A DNA stretch of 38,825 nucleotides. Source: Candidatus Phytoplasma pruni. Lineage in GTDB: Bacteria > Bacillota_I > Bacilli_A > Acholeplasmatales > Acholeplasmataceae. Shown here in pieces: positions 1 to 8,545 of this stretch; positions within the stretch are counted from its first letter, which is position 1, and the number at the start of each line of letters is the position of its first letter. A program made the translations under genes and the position numbers. The notes beneath the pieces are model-generated. The model saw nothing but the letters and a program-made list of their open reading frames with translations. It had not been told where the DNA came from and did not search any database. The stretch lies in the NCBI RefSeq assembly GCF_001277135.1, contig NZ_LHCF01000006.1:1-38825 (forward strand), written 5' to 3'.

Positions 1-366
1 GAGGAAAATAAAAGTAAGAATAATATTTTTTTAAATAATATTATATTTTCATTCACTTCAAGTTATCCATTATTTTCTCCCCTTAAAATATATCTGTTTT
101 TAATCAAAAGCAAACTACAGCCAAAAAAGAGGAAAATAATATACCTGATTTGCCAAAAATAAAAATATGATAAAGATAAAGTTTCTCCAAAGAAATAACT
201 TTCCTGATAAAATAAATTATAAAACATCAATCAAATGGTTTTTTATTTCTTGAAAAGATGAATTAAGGAATCTTTTTTATTTATCAAAAAAAATAATTAT
301 TCAAATTAATAAAAAGGGAAGATTACGAAAACGATAAAAAAATATTTATATCATTTTTTCATTGCA
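1..366. other. Gene-poor AT-rich stretch, no supported gene
   Basis: I see no convincing coding region on either strand. On the minus strand an AAGGGGAG-like ribosome site precedes an ATG at position 70, but that frame ends after five codons, so at most it is the relic of a gene start. The stretch belongs to the accessory zone left of the metG terminator. Confidence 0.4.
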
Positions 367-1023
367 ATGGGCTTTTTATTCGCTTTATTCTTTATCATCA
401 AAATATCCCCTCACAACGAACATCCTTACAACAACACTTCTCATCGCCAATCCGCTAATTTACAAGATAATTCTTTTTTGAATATCAAAAAATATTACGA
501 TGAAAAAGTAAACAATTTAAAGCAAGAAAAAATCAAAAACTTCACAAATATAAAATTATTGCCTCTTTTAGGGCTTGAAGAATTTATGAAAAACTACAAC
601 AAACAAGAAACTTATCCCATTATTTTCATTCCTGATGCGAAAGAAATGATTGAATTTATTGATAAAACTTTGCAAGGGTACTTGAACACCGCTTGTTTGA
701 CTTTAATCCAAGGAACAATCGATTGGATCAGCAAACAATTGAGAAAAAATATTGTTTTAAAAATTGAAAAACATATGGTTAAAAATGCTGAAAATAATTT
801 TCATAATGAAGAATATAGTGCGAAAAATAATTTTAAAAAGCAAATAGTATGCCAAATGAAAAACATAAATAATTCGCATTTTTATATTAAGGAATATAAT
901 GACACTCCAGGCGATGGTTATTGTTTTTTTCACGCTTTAAACAATATTTTAAAACAAGAAATCAATGGGAACGAGTTTAATAAACTTCAAGAAAAGATCA
1001 AAAAAGCCTTTAAAAGCGGTTAG
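367..1023 (+). CDS. Truncated OTU-like cysteine protease, membrane-anchored or secreted
   Basis: The protein opens with a hydrophobic stretch (residues 2-13) that would act as a signal or anchor, followed by a Lys/Asn-rich region. At residues 181-191 it has PGDGYCFFHAL, matching the catalytic Asp-Gly-x-Cys block of OTU deubiquitinases, with Cys186 as the putative nucleophile. The frame stops about 30 residues later, so the rest of an OTU domain, including the catalytic His, is missing; this is probably a 3'-truncated remnant. The frame is open upstream of the ATG to an ATT at 322 that has AAAGGGAA just before it, which would give a Lys-rich start (ITKTIKKY) ahead of the hydrophobic helix; a non-canonical or mutated start is possible. 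Phytoplasma accessory regions carry secreted host-interaction proteins, so an effector role is conceivable but is inference. Confidence 0.55.
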   Translation: MGFLFALFFIIKISPHNEHPYNNTSHRQSANLQDNSFLNIKKYYDEKVNNLKQEKIKNFTNIKLLPLLGLEEFMKNYNKQETYPIIFIPDAKEMIEFIDKTLQGYLNTACLTLIQGTIDWISKQLRKNIVLKIEKHMVKNAENNFHNEEYSAKNNFKKQIVCQMKNINNSHFYIKEYNDTPGDGYCFFHALNNILKQEINGNEFNKLQEKIKKAFKSG

Positions 1024-1038
1024 AACGCGTTGAATAAA

Positions 1039-1090
1039 CAAAAAAACCATCCTCATTTGCATTAATAAATACTTTAAGGATAGTTTTTGT
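1039..1090 (+). terminator. Possible weak terminator hairpin after the OTU-like gene
   Basis: ACAAAAAAACCATCC near 1038-1052 can pair, with a few mismatches, with GGATAGTTTTTGT at 1078-1090, with about 25 bases between the arms. It lies just 3' of the OTU-like gene. The long loop makes it a weak candidate. Confidence 0.25.
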
Positions 1091-1386
1091 AACAAAAATA
1101 TAAACATGAATGTCTCTAAAAGGGATTATCTATCATATTATAATTGTTAATTTCATTATTATACTTTTTGGGTTTAATTATTAATCTTTTTGACTAAAAT
1201 AAAATTATTAATTTTGGTATTTTTTTATGTTAGAATGATTTTGGATGATTTCATTTTTTATTATTTTGTAAAAATAATTTTATTTTTGAAAAATAAAAAT
1301 TTTATCAATAAATTGATATACATTTTCTTGCTTCGTTTCCAAACGGCGCGAGTACTTTTTTGGTTCCACAATTTTTTCATAAGTTT

Positions 1387-1640
1387 ACGGTAAGTGGGAC
1401 GGGACCTTTTTATATATGAAACATTTCAACCGAAAAACACAATTAACCGAAAAACTTTCAAGAAAATCATTACGGTAAGTGGGACGGGACCTTTTTATAT
1501 ATGAAACATTTCAACCGAAAAACACAATTAACCGAAAAACTTTCAAGAAAATCATTACGGTAAGTGGACGGTTTGTTTAGGTAAAACTTTTAACCGTTAA
1601 AAAAAATCAACCAAAAAAAAGTTTATAAAAATGATAACAA
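1387..1640. repeat. 85-bp tandem repeat, two exact copies plus a degraded third
   Basis: Unit 1 (1387-1471) and unit 2 (1472-1556) appear identical over 85 bases. A third copy begins at 1557 with the same ACGGTAAGTGG start but drops one G and diverges after about 15 bases, keeping only echoes such as AACCG and AATCAACC. Each unit starts with the GC-rich motif ACGGTAAGTGGGACGGGACC, striking in DNA this AT-rich, and contains AACCGAAAAAC twice. No reading frame runs through it. It sits between the OTU-like relic and the metG terminator. Confidence 0.85.
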
Positions 1641-1720
1641 TTTAACGAAATCAACCAAATAAATTATAACACATCTATTAATATTTATGCCTAATTAAAA
1701 ATTAATATTTTATTAATTAT

Positions 1721-1760
1721 AAAAAATACTTCAAATAATTATTTATTTGAAGTATTTTTT
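1721..1760 (-). terminator. Strong hairpin terminator downstream of metG
   Basis: A perfect 17-bp inverted repeat (1721-1737 with 1744-1760) encloses a 6-base loop; the core is ATACTTCAAATA/TATTTGAAGTAT flanked by A6 and T6 runs. It lies 65 bases past the metG stop on the minus strand and closes the whole leftward cluster. The symmetric A and T runs mean it could work in both directions. Confidence 0.85.
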
Positions 1761-1824
1761 TCTTTAAAAGGGGTTCAAATGGTTTTTTGAAAAAGAATTA
1801 TTTACCCGAAAAGACGAATTTTAT

Positions 1825-3378
1825 TTATAAATCAATCTTATCAAGTCGTTCAAACAATTTTTCTCCGGGTTGTAATTCTTTGGTTTGAGTGATGCCGAAT
1901 TCTTCTAAACTTTCAAAAGTTTCTTCTTCTGCTTTAATTTGTTTTAAAATTGATTCAGATGTTTCAGGCAAAAAAGGTTTTAATAAAACGCCTATAAAAC
2001 GTAAAGTTTCAACTAAATTATATAAAAAAACATCTAATTTGGCTGAGTTATTTTTCTCTTTAACAATTTTCCACGGTTCAACAATATCCACATATTTATT
2101 AGAATAACGAGCTAATTGAATGATATGTTTCATCGCTTCCGCCACTCGATAAGAATCCATTGCTTTTTTAACCAACTTCACAGTATCAATCGCTTTTTGA
2201 GGCAAATTAAAGTCATCTTTTTTTTCTGTCGCTGTTTTGGTTAATTGAGCATTACGGTAAGATTTAATCATGCCTAAAGTACGGCTTAACAAGTTTCCTA
2301 TCGTGTTCACAAGATCAGCGTTATATCTTTCTAATAAAAGTTCATAACTTAAAGTTCCATCAGAAACATAAGGTATTTCGTGTAAAACAAAATATCTAAT
2401 AGCATCAACAGAAAAAAACTTTAACAAATCATCTATATAAACCACATTATTAGTCGATTTGGAAATTTTATCGTTATTGAATAAAATCCAAGGATGAATT
2501 AAAAATTTTTTTGGTAGAGGGATTTCTAAAGACATCAATAAAATAGGCCAATAAATCAAATGAAATCTACTAATATCTTTCCCGATAACATGCAGATCAC
2601 AAGGCCAATATTTTAAAAATTGTTCATTAGGCAAGATTTGTCCGTCTTCAGACAGTTGAAAACCTAAACCGGTAATATAATTGCTTAAAGCGTCAACCCA
2701 AACATAAACCACATGGTTAGGGTCAAAACTTAAAGGAATGCCCCATTTAAAAGAAGTCCTAGAAATAGATAAATCAGTTAAATCTTCTTTTAACAAATTT
2801 AAAATTTCTTTTCTTCTTTCTTTCGGCAAAATCAAATGAGGATTATCATTTAAATAAGTTAATAATCGCTCTTGATATTTCGATAATTGAAAAAAGTAGA
2901 CTTCTTCTTTTGACCAAACTGGTGTTTCACCACTAGCAGTTTTACCGTCGATTAAGTCTTTTTCTGCTATATAACTCTCTTCAACGACAGAATACCAACC
3001 TTCATAAGTTCCTAAGTAAATATCACCTTTTTTTAATAGTTTATTAACGATCGCTTGAACTGTTTTTTTATGATAATCATTGGTAGTTCTCACAAAATGA
3101 TCATAATTAACCCCTACGGAATCATAAATTCTTTTAATTTCAAAAGAAATATGATCTACATATTCTTGAGTATTTATTTTTTCTTGAGAAGCTTTTTTTT
3201 CAATCTTTTGACCGTGTTCATCGGTTCCTGTTTGAAAATAAACATCATAATGATCCATTTTTTTAAAGCGTGCTATTGAGTCGGATAAAATCATTTCATA
3301 GACATTACCGATATGCGGAATGCCTGAGGCGTAAGCAATAGAAGTAGAAATGTAAAACTTCTTTTTTTTAACTGGCAT
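1825..3378 (-). CDS. metG: Methionyl-tRNA synthetase
   Basis: Class Ia aminoacyl-tRNA synthetase that charges tRNA-Met with methionine. The 517 residues carry the HIGH signature as HIGN (residues 22-25) inside a Rossmann fold, the KMSKS loop as KISKS (about residue 305), and the conserved GTDEHGQKIE and YVWVDALSNY blocks. The insertion that in many MetRS binds zinc through cysteines reads YEGWYSVVEESY here, so it is the zinc-free form. The C-terminal tRNA-binding (EMAP-like) domain is absent, as in small genomes. AAGGAG lies about 12 bases before the ATG. It is the last gene of the leftward cluster, 21 bases beyond the restored stop of rsmI. Confidence 0.97.
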   Translation of the reverse strand: MPVKKKKFYISTSIAYASGIPHIGNVYEMILSDSIARFKKMDHYDVYFQTGTDEHGQKIEKKASQEKINTQEYVDHISFEIKRIYDSVGVNYDHFVRTTNDYHKKTVQAIVNKLLKKGDIYLGTYEGWYSVVEESYIAEKDLIDGKTASGETPVWSKEEVYFFQLSKYQERLLTYLNDNPHLILPKERRKEILNLLKEDLTDLSISRTSFKWGIPLSFDPNHVVYVWVDALSNYITGLGFQLSEDGQILPNEQFLKYWPCDLHVIGKDISRFHLIYWPILLMSLEIPLPKKFLIHPWILFNNDKISKSTNNVVYIDDLLKFFSVDAIRYFVLHEIPYVSDGTLSYELLLERYNADLVNTIGNLLSRTLGMIKSYRNAQLTKTATEKKDDFNLPQKAIDTVKLVKKAMDSYRVAEAMKHIIQLARYSNKYVDIVEPWKIVKEKNNSAKLDVFLYNLVETLRFIGVLLKPFLPETSESILKQIKAEEETFESLEEFGITQTKELQPGEKLFERLDKIDL

Positions 3379-3490
3379 ATAAACAATAAATCTCCTTTTT
3401 TATACATTATCTTTTTGAATTTTATATTTTTGATAAATCTCTTTTTTAGAAATATTTCTCGCTTTAGCAACTTTAGAAAAAGACTCTTTT

Positions 3491-4255
3491 TCAGAAAAAC
3501 CTTGTTGCAAAAAAAAACATAATATGTTCGTCTAAAGAAAAATCTTGATAAGAAAAAGACTTTTTATTGCCTTCAATGACTAAAACATATTCTCCTTTAG
3601 TTTTCAACTCTTCTAGCAAAACACTATCAATATCACCATTAATAATGGTTTCAAATTTTTTTGTTAATTCCCTCGATAAAGAAACATTACGTTGAGGATA
3701 ATGCATTTGAACTATTTGTAAAGTGTCTTTAATTCTGAAAGGAGATTCATAGATAATTAAAGATCCTTCAAAAAAACGGTGTTTTAATAACATTTCTGTT
3801 TTAGCTTTTTTGTTTTTAGGTAAAAAACCTAAAAATAAAAACGGAATGTCAAAAGAAGAAATACTAAAGGAGGACAAAAAAGCCGCCGGTCCTGGCACAG
3901 AAGTAACATAAAAACCTGCTTTTTTAACTTCTTGCACTAACAATAAACCCGGATCACTAATTAAAGGAGTGCCCGCATCACTAATTAAAGCTATTTGTTT
4001 GCCCCCCTCTAACAAAGATAAAATCTTTTGCACCCTTTGCTTTTCGTTATATTGATGCAAAGAAAGCAAATTGTTTTTAAATTGATAAAATTCTAATATT
4101 TTATGAGCTCTTCTGGTATCTTCCGCCAAAATATAATCAACTTTTTTTAAAATTTCTAACGCACGAAAGGTTAAATCTGACATATTGCCGATAGGAGTAG
4201 AAACCAAATATAAAGTTGGTTTCGGTTCGATAAAGGTTTTTTGTATTATTACCAT
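3491..4255 (-). CDS. rsmI: 16S rRNA (cytidine-1402-2'-O)-methyltransferase, C-terminus frameshifted
   Basis: SAM-dependent tetrapyrrole-methylase-fold enzyme that 2'-O-methylates C1402 in the 16S rRNA decoding centre. Family blocks are visible: LYLVSTPIGNMSDLTFRALE, AEDTRR, ISDAGTPLISDPG, VPGPAA and the YESPFRI motif. The open frame gives 254 residues ending MFFFATRFF just after a T9 run (plus-strand A9 at 3509-3517). Dropping one T continues as LQQGFSEKESF, VAKARNISKKEIYQKY, to a stop at 3400-3402, giving 284 residues and the Ser-Lys-Lys-Glu-x-Tyr tail typical of RsmI. The real gene is therefore probably 3400-4255. It lies between holB and metG, a usual Firmicutes neighbourhood for rsmI. Confidence 0.93.
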   Translation of the reverse strand: MVIIQKTFIEPKPTLYLVSTPIGNMSDLTFRALEILKKVDYILAEDTRRAHKILEFYQFKNNLLSLHQYNEKQRVQKILSLLEGGKQIALISDAGTPLISDPGLLLVQEVKKAGFYVTSVPGPAAFLSSFSISSFDIPFLFLGFLPKNKKAKTEMLLKHRFFEGSLIIYESPFRIKDTLQIVQMHYPQRNVSLSRELTKKFETIINGDIDSVLLEELKTKGEYVLVIEGNKKSFSYQDFSLDEHIMFFFATRFF

Positions 4256-4275
4256 ATTTTAATAATTTTTAAATT

Positions 4276-5241
4276 TTAAGTTAAATTTAAAAACTCCTTT
4301 TGTTTTTCTATTTCTAACAATAAAGTCATAAAACAAAAATTAGCATTTAAAAAAACATTCTTTTGCTCTATTTGCTCCAAAATCTCTAAATATTTATTAA
4401 TATGTTCTAAAGATAATTCATCAAAAAAAGTTTTTTTTAATAATTCTATAGGAAAAATAAAAGATAAATTATTTTTTTTATAATATAAATCTAAGAAAAA
4501 TTGCATTATAACTTTTAAAAAATCGCTAACAAACAATTTATCTTCAGTTAAAGGCTTAGCTTCTACGAATAAATAAACAAAATCATTCTTTTTTTTAAAA
4601 TTATCTAAAAACAATAAAAAGAATTGTTTAAATTCTAAATAATAATTATTTTTTAAAACATCTTCCGTTCCGTTGTGAAAACGATTTAATAAACTGATTA
4701 AAACGTCATCTAAAACTGCGCCTGTATTAATTTCTGGCGAAACTTTTTTTTCTTCTTCGTCTTCCGTCATATTATCTAACGAAAAAACTTGCGTACGTGA
4801 AAGAATAGTAGGCAGGACAAGATCACGATTGTTAGTTAATAAAATACCTAAAATATTCTCACTAATAGGGTTTTCTAAAAAATAAAGTAAACTGTTAGCT
4901 GCTTTAACATGAAGATGTTCAATGCCTTCAATAACATAAACTTTTTTTTGTTGAAACAAAGAAGTTTGGTTGAAATAATTTTGCATTTCCAAAATTTGTT
5001 CTTTTTTAATGGAATTATTTTTTTTATAACTTAAATGATAAAAATTAGGATACGAAAAATTTTTAATTAAATTTTCTAATTGAGGGTCAAAAAGAGAAGT
5101 TTGTAAAAAGTCACGAACTAATTCCAACATAAATTCATGTCTAGTTTCTTCTTCACTGCCTTCTATTAAATAAAGATGAGATAATTTTTTTTGTTCAATA
5201 ATAAATTTAAATTTTTCCAATAAACGTTGTTTTTTATTCAT
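4276..5241 (-). CDS. holB: DNA polymerase III delta' subunit
   Basis: Clamp-loader subunit (AAA+ fold) that with delta and tau/gamma loads the beta clamp. Diagnostic blocks are VYVIEGIEHLHVKAANSLLY and LENP..NILGILLTNN, followed by LPTILSRTQV, matching the delta' SRC-like segment, here SRT. No Walker A P-loop is present, as expected for delta'. The usual zinc-finger cysteines after the first helix are missing. The C-terminal helical collar is poorly conserved, and identification rests on the central blocks plus position. Its ATG overlaps the tmk stop by four bases (ATGA), implying translational coupling; rsmI follows after 20 bases, and tmk-holB-rsmI is a common Firmicutes order. Confidence 0.88.
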   Translation of the reverse strand: MNKKQRLLEKFKFIIEQKKLSHLYLIEGSEEETRHEFMLELVRDFLQTSLFDPQLENLIKNFSYPNFYHLSYKKNNSIKKEQILEMQNYFNQTSLFQQKKVYVIEGIEHLHVKAANSLLYFLENPISENILGILLTNNRDLVLPTILSRTQVFSLDNMTEDEEEKKVSPEINTGAVLDDVLISLLNRFHNGTEDVLKNNYYLEFKQFFLLFLDNFKKKNDFVYLFVEAKPLTEDKLFVSDFLKVIMQFFLDLYYKKNNLSFIFPIELLKKTFFDELSLEHINKYLEILEQIEQKNVFLNANFCFMTLLLEIEKQKEFLNLT

Positions 5242-5855
5242 AATTTTATTTTAAACAATCTTTGTATTTCTGTTTCAATGATGGATTGTATTTCTTCCAA
5301 AGGTTGGTTAGCATCAATTTTAAAAATTCTCTGAGGAAATTGTTTATGCAAATTTAAAAAACCTCGTCTAACTTTTTGATGAAAAGATAAAGTTTGTAAA
5401 TCAAAATATTCTCTTTTATCTTCTCTTTTGTCTTTTATTCTTTGAAGTCCTATTTGTGGATCTAAATCTAAATAAAAAGTAATATCAGGCATCGTTTTCA
5501 ATGCAATAACATTAATTTTTTTAACAAATTCTTCACCTAACTCTCTAGCATAACCTTGATAAGCCAAAGAAGAATCTATATAACGATCACAAATCACTAT
5601 TTGACCTTTTTTTAAAGCTGGTAAAATAACTTTATCTAAATGTTCTGCTCTATCGGCTGCGTATAATAAAGCTTCCGTACGAACGTCTATTTTATTATCA
5701 GAACTGAATAAAAGATTTCTTATAGGAAGATTAGTTTCACAACCTCCCGGTTCTTTAGTAAAAATAACTGTATGTTTTTGAATCATTTTTTTAAATAAAG
5801 CATTTGCGAGAGTGGTTTTACCAGTACCTTCGCCACCTTCAAAAGAAATAAACAT
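5238..5855 (-). CDS. tmk: Thymidylate kinase
   Basis: Phosphorylates dTMP to dTDP in the dTTP pathway. The P-loop GGEGTGKT occupies residues 7-14, the DRYIDSSLAYQG block carries the DR(Y/H) substrate-binding motif, and KDKREDKREYFD is the Arg-rich LID. I start it at the ATG at 5855 because AAGGTGG sits 7 bases upstream and the protein then begins MFISFEGGEG, as the family does; the frame is open 16 codons further but that would overlap truA. It ends in TGA inside the ATG of holB, evidence that UGA is a stop here. It is the chromosomal housekeeping copy; phytoplasma mobile units often carry others. Confidence 0.95.
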   Translation of the reverse strand: MFISFEGGEGTGKTTLANALFKKMIQKHTVIFTKEPGGCETNLPIRNLLFSSDNKIDVRTEALLYAADRAEHLDKVILPALKKGQIVICDRYIDSSLAYQGYARELGEEFVKKINVIALKTMPDITFYLDLDPQIGLQRIKDKREDKREYFDLQTLSFHQKVRRGFLNLHKQFPQRIFKIDANQPLEEIQSIIETEIQRLFKIKL

Positions 5856-5869
5856 ATCAAACCACCTTT

Positions 5870-6603
5870 TTAATAAAAAATTTTTATTAAAACAAGACCA
5901 CAAGGAGGAGCTAAATAATAAAATTGTTTGTCATATGTTAAGTTTAACATATTTTCCAAGTCTAATAAAGTCTTTTTTTTCTGCCCGATCCCAATTAAAA
6001 AACCTACTAAAAAAAGAATCATATGTTTTAAAAAACCTTTACCGTGAAAAACCAAAATATATTGATCTTCGGTTTCTTCTAAAAAAGCGTCATAAATGAT
6101 TTTAACAGTGGATTTTTTTTCGTCTTTATTGTTGGTAAATAAAACAAAATCATGTTCGCCTTTAATTAAAGATAACGCTTTTTTAATTAAAGTAAAATCC
6201 AAAGATTCAAAATAAGTTTGAAAACGGTTATTAAAAGGTGTTAATTCTTTTTTAGAAAAAAAATACTTATAAATTTTGGATTTAGTATGATAACGAGCGC
6301 GAAAAGCATCATACACTAAAGAGAGTTCCACGACCTTAATATCTTTAGGCAAGGCTTTATTTAAAGCTTTTTGGAAAAAATAATTATCAATTAAAAAAGA
6401 AGTATAAAAATGAACTACTTGACCTTCAGCATGAACCCCTTTATCAGTGCGACTAGCGGCGTAAGTTATAATTTTTTGTTTTGTAAGACGAAAAAAACAT
6501 TTTCTAAAACGGACTGAATTGTGATCGATTTGGGTTGTTTTTGATATCCGTGATAATTAGTGCCATCATAACTTAAAACCAATTTATAAGTAAATTTTTT
6601 CAA
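5870..6603 (-). pseudogene. truA: tRNA pseudouridine(38-40) synthase, frameshifted
   Basis: TruA converts U38-40 of tRNA anticodon arms to pseudouridine. The gene is split into two frames. From a TTG at 6603, preceded by AGAGAGG, comes LKKFTYKLVLSYDGTNYHGYQ with the family N-terminal block, running to a stop about 45 codons in. The catalytic block AASRTDKGVHAEGQ (catalytic Asp in RTD) and the rest lie in another frame, continuing to 5870. The break falls in or beside an A7 run at 6491-6497 (T7 on the coding strand); adding one T gives ENVFFRLTKQKIITYAASRTDKG and a protein of 244 residues, the normal length. It stands right after ecfT, as in Firmicutes. It is either a true pseudogene, a sequencing indel, or rescued by slippage. 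Confidence 0.88.
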
Positions 6604-6617
6604 ATCAAAAACCTCTC

Positions 6618-6647
6618 TTTTATTTTATAATAAATCATAAAATAAAA
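6618..6647. other. AT-only inverted repeat between ecfT and truA
   Basis: TTTTATTTTAT (6618-6628) and ATAAAATAAAA (6637-6647) form a perfect 11-bp stem with an 8-base loop. It lies 3' of ecfT and directly abuts the truA ribosome-binding site. No T run follows on the coding strand, so a terminator is unlikely; partial masking of translation initiation is possible. Confidence 0.4.
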
Positions 6648-6666
6648 AAATATTTTTTCCCTTTTT

Positions 6667-7689
6667 TTAAAAAAAACTCCATATAAAAAATGATAAAATA
6701 GTTATTAAAAAAAGATAATCTTTTTTTGTCATTTGATAATGGTTTAATTTAGTACGTTTTTCACCTAAAACATATCCACGCGCTTCCATAGCATTAGCTA
6801 AAACTAAAGATTTTTGAAAAGATATCACAAAAATAGGAATTAATAAAGATAATAAATTATAAATCTTTTTAAATAAATTTTTAGTATATAAATCCAAACC
6901 TCTAGACATTTGCGCTTTAATAATCTTTTTAGTTTCTTCCATTAAAAAAGGAATAAACATGAAAATCAAAGATATCATGATGGAAAAAAATTCTAAAGGA
7001 AATTTTAGTTTTTTCAAAGGTTTTAAAACGATTTCCAAACCATCATTTATTTCCATAAAAGAAGTGGTTTCGTTAAATAAAGTTATAACGGTTAAAATCA
7101 ATAAAATCCTAATAAATATTAAAATAATTTTTAAGAAATCTGTTTTTTTCAAAAATAATTGAACCGTATAATCTTCCTGTATAAAAGGTATTCGATGTGT
7201 TTTCAACAAGTTCAAATGAGAAGTAAGAAAAGGCATTGCCAAGAAAAAAATAACAAACAAAAAAGAATAAATATTTTTCGGAAAGATCTTTTTAAAAACG
7301 AAATAAAAAACCCCTAAACTGAACAATATTAAGTAAACATTCCACACTTGAAAAGAAATGTCTCTTCCGGCTTCTTCTTTTAAAGAAATATGAAAAATTA
7401 AACTTAATAAAATAAGAAATTTCAAATGAGAAATACGTTTTAACATTTTAACGACAGAAAAATTCAGATGCATTAACAAAAAAAATAAAAACAAAATTAG
7501 AAAAACGAAAGGTCCGAAAAATAAAGCTTTTTCTAATAGGTTTGTTTCTTTGGAAAAAAAAGAGACATCTAAACTAAAAATAACTTTAAAAAACGCAATG
7601 ATAGCGATAATTTTAATCGCTGGATTAATGCTATATAAAAAAGATTTTTTCTTTAAATCAGATTTTTGTTGTAAATCGGAATTAATCAT
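6667..7689 (-). CDS. ecfT: Energy-coupling factor transporter transmembrane protein EcfT
   Basis: Membrane coupling subunit of a group II ECF vitamin/micronutrient importer; it links the EcfA1/A2 ATPases to exchangeable substrate-binding S components. Several hydrophobic helices span residues 20-220 and one helix lies at the C-terminus. Two Ala-Arg-Gly-type coupling signatures occur in the cytoplasmic C-terminal half: AQMSRGLDL and AMEARGYVLG. At 340 residues it is longer than the roughly 265 of many Firmicutes EcfT, with extra helices in the N-terminal half, as in other Mollicutes. It overlaps ecfA2 by 8 bases. No S component is encoded in the window. Confidence 0.93.
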   Translation of the reverse strand: MINSDLQQKSDLKKKSFLYSINPAIKIIAIIAFFKVIFSLDVSFFSKETNLLEKALFFGPFVFLILFLFFLLMHLNFSVVKMLKRISHLKFLILLSLIFHISLKEEAGRDISFQVWNVYLILFSLGVFYFVFKKIFPKNIYSFLFVIFFLAMPFLTSHLNLLKTHRIPFIQEDYTVQLFLKKTDFLKIILIFIRILLILTVITLFNETTSFMEINDGLEIVLKPLKKLKFPLEFFSIMISLIFMFIPFLMEETKKIIKAQMSRGLDLYTKNLFKKIYNLLSLLIPIFVISFQKSLVLANAMEARGYVLGEKRTKLNHYQMTKKDYLFLITILSFFIWSFF

Positions 7690-8545
7690 CTAAACCATTA
7701 TTTCCTTTATAAAATTTTTTTAAATATTTCAACATTTCTTCAAAAGAATAAACAGGAATAAAGGGGATGTTCAATTCTTTTTCTAAAAAATGCGCCAGTT
7801 GGAAAGTTTGCGGTTTATAAACTTCAAATTTATTGAATTTTTCATTCATAAAAAAGTCTTCTTTAGAACCATCAAACATAATTTGACCTTTTTCTAAAAA
7901 AATCACTCTATTGGCGTATTCTGATACTAAATCTATATTATGAGTGATAAAAATAATGGTTTTTTTTTCTATTTGAAATAATTCTTGAAAAAAATTCATA
8001 ATTTCAATTTGACTTTTGACATCTAAACCTCTCGTAGGTTCATCTAAAACTAAAATAGCAGGATCCATAACTAAAATGCCAGCAATAGCCACTTTTCTTT
8101 GTTGTCCGCCAGATAATTTAAAAGGAGAAGAAATAAATAAATCTTCTTCAATGCCTAACCTTTTTAAAACAGAAATAGCTTTCTTTTCTGAAGTATTATT
8201 ATTTATTTTCAAATTTTTAAGCGCAAACATCACATCTTTTAAAACAGTTGTTTCAAAAAGTTGATATTCAGGGAATTGAAAAACTAAGCCAATTTTACTT
8301 CTCAAAGAAGCTAAACGTTTTTCAGGCGTTTTGGGATTTATTTTTTGACCAAAAACTTCTATTTCACCTTCTGAAGGTGTTAATAAACCGTTCATCAATT
8401 GAACTAAAGTAGATTTTCCCGAACCAATTTGACCAATTAACGCGATAAATTCATTATTTTCGTTAATTTTTAAATTAATATCTTTGATAGCATGTGTTTT
8501 TGTTTTGTCATAATAATAACTTACATTTTTAAACTGTATTGCCAT
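7682..8545 (-). CDS. ecfA2: ECF transporter ATP-binding protein EcfA2
   Basis: ABC ATPase that heterodimerises with EcfA1 to power the ECF importer. Walker A is GQIGSGKST (residues 38-46), the Q-loop segment is VFQFPEYQLFE, the signature is LSGGQQRKVAIAG, Walker B is ILVLDEPT, and the H-loop is FITHN. The FPEYQLFE form and position next to ecfT fit EcfA2. The start overlaps the end of ecfA1 by 25 bases and the end overlaps ecfT by 8, so the three are tightly coupled. Confidence 0.95.
   Translation of the reverse strand: MAIQFKNVSYYYDKTKTHAIKDINLKINENNEFIALIGQIGSGKSTLVQLMNGLLTPSEGEIEVFGQKINPKTPEKRLASLRSKIGLVFQFPEYQLFETTVLKDVMFALKNLKINNNTSEKKAISVLKRLGIEEDLFISSPFKLSGGQQRKVAIAGILVMDPAILVLDEPTRGLDVKSQIEIMNFFQELFQIEKKTIIFITHNIDLVSEYANRVIFLEKGQIMFDGSKEDFFMNEKFNKFEVYKPQTFQLAHFLEKELNIPFIPVYSFEEMLKYLKKFYKGNNGLDD

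Noticed and set aside
1190..1393. 67-codon frame on the + strand starting at TTG
   Set aside because: No ribosome site, composition is low-complexity Phe/Ile/Lys, and it runs into the 85-bp repeat; it is compatible with chance in AT-rich DNA.
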